Source: UTCFX2 sp963827155
GTDB lineage: Bacteria > Chloroflexota > Anaerolineae > Anaerolineales > UBA4823
Assembly (NCBI GenBank): GCA_963827155.1
Contig: CAWGZV010000002.1
Coordinates: 1,984,001-2,048,000, forward strand
DNA length: 64,000 nt
Direction of reading: 5' to 3'
Shown here: piece after piece, positions 54,803-62,697 of the stretch
Numbering within the stretch: the first letter of the stretch is position 1
Layout of the letters: each line of letters starts with the position of its first letter
Translations under genes and position numbers: made by a program
Notes under the pieces: model-generated
Told to the model about the DNA's origin: nothing
Database searches by the model: none
Seen by the model: only the letters and a program-made list of their open reading frames with translations

Positions 54803-56365
54803 TTACATTCTCCTTCGACGTTGAACAAATACCCAAATACCACCAACAAGCGCCAAACCAGGGAGAATGATCACCACCGCTAGCAAAATCAAATTCATTA
54901 TTGCGCTTTGAGGCGGCAGCATCATCCGGGTAGTGTTTTCCTTCGGGGTTAGATTGATCAATTCCTCCTGACCCGCAGCCCAGTCGATCGAATTTACAAT
55001 CAAATCCCCGTTAGCAAGAAAGACAAAATTCGCATCTATCGAAAAATCAGAATCGCCGAAGGTGACAAGGCGGGTTTTGGTATCCAGGTTTTCATCCGCT
55101 ACTGCCAGGGTAATTGGGCCAGGTGTGTCTTTGTTCTCGTCGAATCCGATCTGTGAACTGCCTTCAGCCAGGTTGTCAAGGGTGGTTTCAGCCCACGATT
55201 GCTGAGCTGTGAAAACCAACTCGACCGGACTGATCCCGGTAATCGTATTCGTCATCACTGTGACACTTCTCGCTGTTGGGAACTGTGAGCTGGTATTACC
55301 AAGATCCTCCGTAATTGGAGAGGAACCATAATGCGCGGCTATAGGCGCGAACGGTTGTTGAGATGTGAGGTCAACAATGATATCTTTTCCAAGCGACACA
55401 TTCCAGCTTTGAGCAAGATAGTCCGCAAGCGGATCCGGAGCATCGCCAAAATCAGTGACTGGAAGCGGCTCGCTCATCACAACCAATGCACCACCATTTT
55501 CTTGATAGCTCATTATTTGATCCACCTCGGACTGAAGCAATGGCTGACGCGGGCCGGCAATCACGATCACATTTGCATCTTCAGGAATTTTGTTTTCTGC
55601 CAGCAAACTGAAAGATTTGACCGTATAGTTCTTGTTCTCCAGGGTCCGCTTCAGCATAGAAAGCGATTCCTGCCCGGCATCATCCGGGCTCTTCTCACCG
55701 TGACCGCTAAGAAAATAAACGACCCTTTTTTGGGGATTCTGCAAACGTACGAGCGCGCCGGTCATTTGCTGTTCCGTTAAGGCGGTGACCTGTTCTTTTT
55801 GCTCTCCCATGATCAGTACAATGGTGCCGTCCCGGGTGATTTTCGCTTGCTGCGCCGCAGCAGGATTTTGATCCGGATCAATGAATTCATATTTGAAATT
55901 TCCATTGGAATTGTCTTTGTATTGGTCGAGCAAACTACGAGCGCTCTCCGAGTTCGCTCGCTTTGTGAAGTATGCTTGGGCAGTGACTGGTTGATTGATT
56001 TTCCCCAAAATTTCCAGGGTCTCCGGAGCGAGAGTGAACTGCTTGCCTTCGGTCAAGTCCCATTTTTGGGAATTTTGGAAACCTATGAAATTCAATACCA
56101 CAATTATGCCCACAACAGCCAGGCTTAGTACAATGGCATTGCTTCCATAACGAGATTGCCTGCCTGTCAGAATCCGACGAGTACGAGCTGGATCGAGCAG
56201 AGCAAAGAGCGCCAATCCAATAACGATAAATCCAAGGCTGATCTGCATTGCCAGGTCGAATCGTCTGAAAACAACATACAGACCTATCGATACCAGGACT
56301 GCGATTGTAGAAATTACAAGCCCCAGCGGGGCAAAACGTCGCCATTCGGGTTTCATTAGCCCCAC
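54803..56365 (-). CDS. GldG-like ABC transporter auxiliary/substrate-binding membrane protein
   Basis: A 520-residue protein. Two N-terminal membrane helices are followed by a large outside domain that opens KWDLTEGKQFTLAPETLEIL, a signature of GldG-like ABC auxiliary proteins, and contains VVYFLSGHGEKSPDDAGQES and NVIVIAGPRQPLLQSEVDQI. A final helix and basic tail (VFVQRRRRM) lie at the C-terminus. It overlaps the permease gene by 10 bases. In Bacteroidetes, GldA/F/G take part in gliding; elsewhere the function is unknown. Here it forms an operon with ATPase, permease and DUF4340 protein. Confidence 0.88.
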   Translation of the reverse strand: MGLMKPEWRRFAPLGLVISTIAVLVSIGLYVVFRRFDLAMQISLGFIVIGLALFALLDPARTRRILTGRQSRYGSNAIVLSLAVVGIIVVLNFIGFQNSQKWDLTEGKQFTLAPETLEILGKINQPVTAQAYFTKRANSESARSLLDQYKDNSNGNFKYEFIDPDQNPAAAQQAKITRDGTIVLIMGEQKEQVTALTEQQMTGALVRLQNPQKRVVYFLSGHGEKSPDDAGQESLSMLKRTLENKNYTVKSFSLLAENKIPEDANVIVIAGPRQPLLQSEVDQIMSYQENGGALVVMSEPLPVTDFGDAPDPLADYLAQSWNVSLGKDIIVDLTSQQPFAPIAAHYGSSPITEDLGNTSSQFPTARSVTVMTNTITGISPVELVFTAQQSWAETTLDNLAEGSSQIGFDENKDTPGPITLAVADENLDTKTRLVTFGDSDFSIDANFVFLANGDLIVNSIDWAAGQEELINLTPKENTTRMMLPPQSAIMNLILLAVVIILPGLALVGGIWVFVQRRRRM

Positions 56366-57099
56366 CTCCGAACCTCAACTGAGACCGTTCCAAAAAATAG
56401 CGCCAGCACCGTCACACTCAGATAGAACACGATATCTTTAAGGTCGATTATCCCGCGCATGAGGGTGTCATAAAAATGACCGCTGTAATTCAAGTAGCTG
56501 ATGAGCTCTGAATTACTTCCTAGCGGACCAGTTACCTGCGCAATTGGGCTCAACACCCACCAGAGAAATATTAGCGCTCCCATCGTCGTGACAAAGGCTG
56601 CGATTTGATTGCTGAACAAGGAGGAAACAAAGACTCCAACGGCAACCATTGAGGCGCTAAGCAGGGCTAAGCCAAGGTATCCGCTCACTAAGGGACCTTG
56701 ATCGATTCCAGGGCTGACAAGTTTGTTCAAAAGAAGCGGGTAAACCAGGGAGATAGAGATTATGGTCATTAGCATGAAGAAAGCGCCCAACCATTTTCCT
56801 ACCACAAGCTCACTATCTCGAACCGGGGTTGTCAGAAGCAGTTCGATCGTCCCAAGCCGGCGTTCCTCCGCAAGCAGGCGAGTAGTCAGTGCAGGGATAA
56901 TCAATACCAACATGGTAGCAAGTGGGCCGATTACGATATCAATCCCAGGGACATAACCTTGTTGGGATATCGCCACCTGCAGGTTGAGAATGAAGAAGAT
57001 ACCCAGCACCAGAAACACAACAAAAGCTACCATATAGGCGACTGGGCTCGAAAAATAGAGATTATATTCACGAATGGCAATCGTCCAAATATTCTTCAT
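56356..57099 (-). CDS. GldF-like ABC-2 type permease
   Basis: A 247-residue ABC-2 permease with six hydrophobic helices. It opens IWTIAIREYNLYFSSPVAYM and holds LLAEERRLGTIELLLTTPVR then DSELVVGKWLGAFF, the signature of this permease family. It is between the ATPase (40 bases upstream) and GldG-like gene. It would form the membrane pore of the transporter. Substrate unknown. Confidence 0.92.
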   Translation of the reverse strand: MKNIWTIAIREYNLYFSSPVAYMVAFVVFLVLGIFFILNLQVAISQQGYVPGIDIVIGPLATMLVLIIPALTTRLLAEERRLGTIELLLTTPVRDSELVVGKWLGAFFMLMTIISISLVYPLLLNKLVSPGIDQGPLVSGYLGLALLSASMVAVGVFVSSLFSNQIAAFVTTMGALIFLWWVLSPIAQVTGPLGSNSELISYLNYSGHFYDTLMRGIIDLKDIVFYLSVTVLALFFGTVSVEVRRWG

Positions 57100-57139
57100 A
57101 AATCAAAATCCCTTTTCATATCTTATTGAAGTACCTTTA

Positions 57140-58124
57140 CTACTGCCCATCTGTTGATTCCTCTTCAATGATTTCAACTTGGTCGTCTCCGGCTGGCTCA
57201 GGCATTGAGGGGGTGTCACGGGTCAGTTGTAGGAAAATCTCTTCCAGGCTTAATCCCACCTGGTGCATTTCAAGCAGAAGATAACCATTATTAACAACCG
57301 CTCGGGCAACCTCCGGTCGAGGATCTGTGCCTGGGAGGGTTTCAAACTCAAGTTTTCCGTCCTCCTGGGAGGCGACTCGGGCAACCCCTGGGATGCGCGC
57401 TGAGAAGGTTTTCCAGTCCATCTGAATCTCCGCCGACAACAAGCCCAACCCTCTGTGCGCCTATTAAACGAGATTGAAGCCTCTCAGGCGTGTCTTCGGC
57501 TACGATCTGACCCTTATTGATAATCATGACTCGGTTGCATATCTGCTGAGCTTCTGAAAGAATGTGGGTCGAGAGTAAGACTGTGTGCTCTTTACCAACT
57601 TCCCGGATCAAATTGCGAACCTCAATTATTTGCGCAGGGTCAAGCCCGATCGTTGGCTCATCAAGAATTAACACTTCGGGATTATGCACTAAAGCCTGAC
57701 CCAAACCAACACGCTGGCGCATACCTTTCGAAAGGTTGCCGATATAGCTGTTAGTGCGATCTTCCATATGCAGCATTTCCAGGATATCGAGCACCTTGTC
57801 TTCTGCACTCGGAACATGCCTCAGATCAGCCATAAACTTTAGATAGTCGAAGACGGTCATATCTGGGTATAGTGGCACAGTCTCAGGCATATAACCAACC
57901 CGTCGTCGGACCTCTAATGATTTGTCAACAACATCGAATCCGGCAACTTCTGCCTTTCCTGAAGTCGGGGGCATAAAGCCGGTAAGAATTCGCATGGTTG
58001 TTGTCTTCCCGGCGCCATTTGGTCCAAGAAAACCCACGATCTCACCTTGAGCGGCATCGAATGTCAATCCATTAATTGCGCGGCGAAGGCCATAATCCTT
58101 TGTTAATCCTTCCACACGGATCAT
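57140..58124 (-). CDS. GldA-like ABC transporter ATPase, single frameshift
   Basis: The first frame has Walker A FLGPNGAGKTTTMRILTG, Q-loop region YMPETVPLYPDMTV, the signature NLSKGMRQRVGLGQALVHNP, Walker B VLILDEPTIGLDP and the switch His in LLSTHILSEAQ. It loses frame near 57440. The second frame continues LLSAEIQMDWKTFSARIPGV with a C-terminal regulatory domain ending VGLSLEEIFLQLTRDTPS, as in ABC-2 ATPases. Joined, about 325 residues. Catalytic motifs are in the first piece, so a truncated protein could keep ATPase activity. It leads the four-gene operon and has a promoter and hairpin-containing leader upstream. Confidence 0.9.
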
Positions 58125-58157
58125 AAACGAACTCCTGTTCTTTAAGTTTCATTCAAG

Positions 58158-58196
58158 AAAACAAAAAGCACAGCTACCGTCGACGGCGGCAGTGCT
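58158..58196 (-). terminator. Terminator-like hairpin in the leader of the ABC operon
   Basis: AGCAC/GTGCT outer pairs and a perfect CCGTCGACGG palindrome form a 30-base near-symmetric hairpin (58167-58196), followed on the minus strand by TTTTTGTTTT. It lies between the predicted promoter and the ATPase start, 34 bases from the ATG, so it may be an attenuator. Confidence 0.65.
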
Positions 58197-58263
58197 ATTG
58201 TTGGGAACAACTTATTGTCTCTCTGCTAATTTTCTAATACCTGGAGTTATATACCCGAGTTAG

Positions 58264-58293
58264 TTTATAGCAAATTAAAACACTCAAAGTCAA
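58264..58293 (-). promoter_or_regulatory. Promoter of the Gld-like ABC operon
   Basis: Minus-strand TTGACT (58288-58293), 18-base spacer, TATAAA (58264-58269). Predicted start near 58257 gives a leader of about 130 bases containing the hairpin. Confidence 0.6.
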
Positions 58294-58328
58294 GCGACTC
58301 CGCCAAGTCTAATCGAATGCTAATCTTT

Positions 58329-58357
58329 TTTGCTTTATATTTAAAAGAAGTTATAAT
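58329..58357 (+). promoter_or_regulatory. Promoter of the TPR/HhH gene
   Basis: TTTGCT (58329-58334), 17-base spacer, TATAAT (58352-58357). The -10 is perfect, the -35 weak. It gives a leader of about 105 bases to the ATG at 58471. Confidence 0.5.
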
Positions 58358-58470
58358 GTTTGCGTAATTGGAGAAGGGAACAAAATTTTTAGGGAATTTT
58401 CCTAGTGGAATGCGACTTGCACCGTTTTTCTGAATGAGGCATACTTGGATTTTGCCGGGAGTTGACTATT

Positions 58471-61400
58471 ATGGCCGAAATACCACTTAGATCCTATTTA
58501 CACGAGATTGAAAAGCATATAGAGAGTGGACGGACCGATCAGGCAATTGCACACAGCCGACATATTCTGCAGTCCTTTCCAAAATATGTGGATGCATATC
58601 GCTTGCTTGCGAAGGCTTACCTTGAGAGCCAGAAATACACCGATGCTAATGATATTTTCCAACGAGTTCTGTCTTCAGCACCCGATGATTTTGTATCCCA
58701 TGTAGGAATGAGCATTATCCGTGAAGATGAAGGAAATCTAGATGAAGCAATCTGGCACATGGAACGCGCTTTTGAGGTTCAGCCATCGAATAACGCGATC
58801 CAGGAAGAGCTCCGCCGATTGTTTGGTCGAAGGGACAATGTTGAACCTCCAAAAATTCGGCTGACGCGAGGCGCGCTTGCACGCCTTTATTTTAAAGGCG
58901 AGCTTTTTCAGCAAGCGATTGGAGAAATTCGCGCTGCGCTTGGAGAAAATCCGGATCGCCTGGATCTGCAGACCATGCTGGCCGAGATCTATCTCAAAAC
59001 TGACCAGAAAGTGGATGCTGCTGATACTGCGCTTGCGATTTTGAGACGTCTACCGTATTGCGTCTCCGCCATCCTGGTGATGATCCAGATCTTAGAAGGA
59101 ACGGATCGTGAAATGGAGCTTCGTTCGTACAAGCAGAGATTCGTTCAGCTCGATCCTTATTCTTCTTTTTTACAACCTGGCGAATCGAATCTGGAAAGCG
59201 TTCCGGATCGATCTGTACAAATTGAAAAACTGGAATGGAAGCCTGATCAAGCAATTTCCAGCCAGAACCAACCAGCTTGGGCAGCATCTTTAGGTGTTGA
59301 TCTTAGGGATCTTTCGAACGCGGATGCAGGGAATCTGCCATTGTGGCTTGAAAATACTGGTGATGCTGAGGAACCACCCGAAAGCATGTTGCTTCCTGAT
59401 TCATTCATGCAAGAAGAAGAACCAATTACAAATTTTATGGGTACATCAGCCCCAATTCCTGATTTTGGAGCAGAAGAAGAGGTGCCAGACTGGTTGGTGG
59501 ATGCCGGATGGAAAGCGACTGCAGCGGCGGGGTCAGTGATATCTCAGGAACTTCCAAACGAGACATTCGAATCTGGCGATGGAACCGGTGAACAAGTACA
59601 GGACAGCGATATCCCCGATTGGCTTCGGGCTATGGCTCCTCCTGAAGGTGAATTATCCACCGAAGAAGGATCGGATGAATTTAATCCCTGGCTTGCAGAG
59701 CTGCTGCCTCCAGAAAAAAATCGAGAAGAAACCCACAGTCAGGAAGAGCCTCACTCAGGCGAGGCAGATTACCCTGATTGGCTTATAGCTGCAGGTACCG
59801 CAGCAATTGGATCCACTGAGGTCGCAACTAGAGCAGATGCCGATGAAACAATCAAACCAGAAGAAAAATCATCAAGCGCGGTAGCGATCGAGTCAATAAC
59901 TGAAGCTGATGCTGCACTTTCTAGAGATATTCAAAATGAACCAACTGAACAAAATACCCAAATAGAGGAACCATCCTTTGGCCTCGAATCTGCGGATTCC
60001 TTTATGGAGATTAGGGATACGAAGGATGAAGTCGGAACAGGAACAGAGGCCGAAGGCGCAGCTTTGATCGCACCACTTTTCCTGAAGGAAGCTTTAGATC
60101 AGGGAGAAGTCAATTGGGAAGAAATGCCTGGAGAAAGTCAAAAAGAGAACATCGAATCGCCTCCGGAAGCAGTCCCTGCTTTAGAAGGATTGGATGATTG
60201 GCTGCTCGAGCTACAGGCAGAGAGTCAAGGAGATGAGGTATTAGCGGCAGCTACGACCCAAGCCGTTGAATCATCTCAAGATCTTCCAGATTGGTTAAAA
60301 TCTCTCCCAGAAGAAGAGGAAGAGGCAAGTTCAGCTGAATTTCGGGTTGATTCGGATGTATCTGGATGGGTAATGGATGAGGATGGACCAATAGAGATAG
60401 GTGAACCAGAAGCTGAACCCGCCACTGAAATTCCAGACTGGCTCTTGGAGATGAAAGAACCTCTTGACCCATCTGACCAATTAATTCTTCCAAACCTTGA
60501 AGGAGATATCTCCAGGGAAGCTATTGAATCAGGTGAGCCTGTATTCCAGGATGAGATCAGCGAAGATACCCAACCAACCCGTGTTCATCCTATCGTAGTT
60601 GAAGCAGCGGCAACCCAACATTTCATTTCCGATCAAAGCCCGTTCAGCGCCGCTGAAGAAGAAACTGTGATTGCTTCACTACCTACCCAAGATGAATCTG
60701 CGAATAACAAGCCCGAGATGGCAGCGGCATTTGCCTGGTTGATGGGTTTTCATGAATCAGAATCTCAAGCGCCAACCAAAGTGATCCCCGAAGGACAACA
60801 GGCGGCGGAAGTCCCGTTCGAGCGCGCGGATTTTGAGGAGCTTTTACCAATCGAATCAGAAATACCTCCGGAAATCCCTCTTCCCATTCTTACTGAGGAG
60901 AATCACGCATTTGCAGACTTGGAAGCCCAGGTTAATCCTTTGGAACCAGAGAGCGAGCGCATCTCTTTAGATGGAGAAGAAATTGAAGAATATCGTGTCG
61001 ATCTGGAAAAATCTGAACAAGAATCTCCAAGTGAGGAAATGGTCGGCACCCCCACGACTGAGCAAACTCCAGGTGGTTCAGAATTAACCGATCAAGAGGC
61101 GGCATTTGCCTGGCTTGAAACTCTGGCAGTAAGGCAAGGAGCGACCGAGGCTTTGCTTACGAATCCAGAGGATCGGTTGGAGGAAATGCCGGATTGGGTC
61201 AAGCAGGATGCACTCGCCGCCCAAATGGCATCTGAATTATCTAAGGTTGAAAGCACTGAAGAAGAACTGGTCGATGAAGTTATCGCTGCAGATGAGTCAG
61301 ATATCCTCGGGGATGATCTTACGATCGATGCTGATGAAGATGCTACACTCCGATATGAACAAGCTGCGGGGGTAGATGAAGCATATCCAATCAAAGCAGA

Positions 61401-62013
61401 TAACGAAATCCCAGAACTTCCAGATTGGTTGGCAGAGCCAGTAGCGGGGGAATCAGAAAATTCCGATATGCCAGATGTATCTATTCCAGCTGAAAAACTT
61501 AACTTGAATGAGGCTTCTCTCAGCGAACTAGAGCGGCTGCCTGGTGTCGGTTTTATTACTGCATTGAAAATCAGCGATTATCGTGAAGCGCATGGAATCT
61601 TTCAGACTGTCGAAGAGCTGATGAATGTGCCTGGAATTGATTCTGCGACCGCAGATGCGATCCAGAACTATATCTATGTGGAATTTCCTGAGAAGAAAGA
61701 AGCACCAGCACCGGATGAAAAACCAGCGGACGCCGCAATTTGGCTAAGGGAAACAAGATCTCTTTCGCTGGAACTCTCGACTGCCAGAGAAGCGTTGAGA
61801 AGTGGGAACCTCCATCGTGCAATGGAAGAATATGGACAATTGATCCAAGTCAATCAGAATCTTACCCAAATCGCGCAAGACCTCGAGGAGACATCCCAGA
61901 GCTACCCGAATGAGGTGGATGTGTGGCAGAATTTGGGTGATGTTTATCTTCGATTAAATAGAGTGCAGGAAGCACTGCAAGCTTTTATCAAGGCAGAACA
62001 ACTGCTAGGATAG
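58471..62013 (+). CDS. Large acidic TPR protein with PDWL motifs and a ComEA-type helix-hairpin-helix
   Basis: A cytosolic-looking protein of about 1,180 residues. Residues 1 to about 230 are TPR-like (AIAHSRHILQSFPKYVDAYR, AYLESQKYTDANDIFQRVLS). Residues about 270 to 990 are an acidic, low-complexity linker with repeated PDWL-type motifs (VPDWLVDAG, IPDWLRAMA, YPDWLIAAG, LPDWLKSLP, IPDWLLEMK, LPDWLAEPV). About residues 1005 to 1075 form a ComEA-like double HhH (LNLNEASLSELERLPGVGFI, VEELMNVPGIDSATADAIQN). A final TPR pair ends the protein. GGGAG nine bases before the ATG at 58471 favours it over the TTG at 58462. Function unknown; a scaffold linking partners and DNA is inference. Confidence 0.85.
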   Translation: MAEIPLRSYLHEIEKHIESGRTDQAIAHSRHILQSFPKYVDAYRLLAKAYLESQKYTDANDIFQRVLSSAPDDFVSHVGMSIIREDEGNLDEAIWHMERAFEVQPSNNAIQEELRRLFGRRDNVEPPKIRLTRGALARLYFKGELFQQAIGEIRAALGENPDRLDLQTMLAEIYLKTDQKVDAADTALAILRRLPYCVSAILVMIQILEGTDREMELRSYKQRFVQLDPYSSFLQPGESNLESVPDRSVQIEKLEWKPDQAISSQNQPAWAASLGVDLRDLSNADAGNLPLWLENTGDAEEPPESMLLPDSFMQEEEPITNFMGTSAPIPDFGAEEEVPDWLVDAGWKATAAAGSVISQELPNETFESGDGTGEQVQDSDIPDWLRAMAPPEGELSTEEGSDEFNPWLAELLPPEKNREETHSQEEPHSGEADYPDWLIAAGTAAIGSTEVATRADADETIKPEEKSSSAVAIESITEADAALSRDIQNEPTEQNTQIEEPSFGLESADSFMEIRDTKDEVGTGTEAEGAALIAPLFLKEALDQGEVNWEEMPGESQKENIESPPEAVPALEGLDDWLLELQAESQGDEVLAAATTQAVESSQDLPDWLKSLPEEEEEASSAEFRVDSDVSGWVMDEDGPIEIGEPEAEPATEIPDWLLEMKEPLDPSDQLILPNLEGDISREAIESGEPVFQDEISEDTQPTRVHPIVVEAAATQHFISDQSPFSAAEEETVIASLPTQDESANNKPEMAAAFAWLMGFHESESQAPTKVIPEGQQAAEVPFERADFEELLPIESEIPPEIPLPILTEENHAFADLEAQVNPLEPESERISLDGEEIEEYRVDLEKSEQESPSEEMVGTPTTEQTPGGSELTDQEAAFAWLETLAVRQGATEALLTNPEDRLEEMPDWVKQDALAAQMASELSKVESTEEELVDEVIAADESDILGDDLTIDADEDATLRYEQAAGVDEAYPIKADNEIPELPDWLAEPVAGESENSDMPDVSIPAEKLNLNEASLSELERLPGVGFITALKISDYREAHGIFQTVEELMNVPGIDSATADAIQNYIYVEFPEKKEAPAPDEKPADAAIWLRETRSLSLELSTAREALRSGNLHRAMEEYGQLIQVNQNLTQIAQDLEETSQSYPNEVDVWQNLGDVYLRLNRVQEALQAFIKAEQLLG

Positions 62014-62041
62014 CTGCTTGATTGCAGGCTGGTAAAATGAT

Positions 62042-62081
62042 GGCGAGTTCTTGCGGCGATATCATACCGCAAGAACTCGCC
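62042..62081. repeat. Perfect 15-bp inverted repeat
   Basis: GGCGAGTTCTTGCGG (62042-62056) and its exact complement (62067-62081) enclose a ten-base loop. No T tract follows on either strand, so it is not a standard intrinsic terminator. It lies between the TPR/HhH gene and ndk, 45 bases before the latter. Confidence 0.8.
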
Positions 62082-62128
62082 GTCTGGAAATTTATCGAAC
62101 AGACAAAACCTGATTCTCGGAGGCAATG

Positions 62129-62581
62129 ATGGAAAAAACACTCGTACTGGTAAAACCCGATGGCGTTCAACGTGGGCTTATCGGAGAAGTGGTCTCTCGC
62201 TTGGAACGGCGCGGGCTGCGTTTGGTTGGAGCAAAATTCATGGACGTAAAGCAGGAACTGGCAGAGACGCATTATGCGATCCATAAAGGAAAGCCTTTTT
62301 ATGACGGACTAATAAGGTACATCACATCCGCCCCAGTAATGGCTATGGTATGGGAAGGTCCCAACGCAATTGCTGCAGTAAGGCAAACCATGGGTTCCAC
62401 CCACCCGACTGAAGCTGCACCGGGAAGCATGCGGCATGATTTCGCACTGGAAGTGGGCCGCAACCTGACGCATGCCTCAGATACAGTGGAAAATGGTGAA
62501 AAAGAAGTTGCGCTTTGGTTCGAGCACGCAGAGCTCGTATCTTGGGATAGAGATATTGATCGCTGGGTATTTGAGAGTTAG
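62129..62581 (+). CDS. ndk: Nucleoside diphosphate kinase
   Basis: A 150-residue enzyme that passes the gamma-phosphate of ATP to nucleoside diphosphates. It opens TLVLVKPDGVQRGLIGEVVS, has HKGKPFYDGLIRYITSAPVM and the active-site His in VGRNLTHASDTVENGEKEVA. All key residues are in place and length is typical. GGAGG is spaced better for the ATG at 62129 than the one three bases earlier. Cytosolic hexamer or tetramer by family. It may be co-transcribed with or independent of the TPR/HhH gene; a strong hairpin lies between. Confidence 0.97.
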   Translation: MEKTLVLVKPDGVQRGLIGEVVSRLERRGLRLVGAKFMDVKQELAETHYAIHKGKPFYDGLIRYITSAPVMAMVWEGPNAIAAVRQTMGSTHPTEAAPGSMRHDFALEVGRNLTHASDTVENGEKEVALWFEHAELVSWDRDIDRWVFES

Positions 62582-62697
62582 CGATCTACAAGAACAACAT
62601 TAGCCGAGTGCGGATATTAATTTGACAATAATTATCCAATTATCTGCTGATCTAGATTAAAATAAGACTTCGCGATCATTTGGAAGGTAAATTTTTA

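Noticed and set aside
58158..58256. T-box riboswitch in the ABC operon leader
   Set aside because: No T-box core (GGTGGNACCGCG-like) and the downstream genes are not amino-acid related. Kept only as a possible attenuator.
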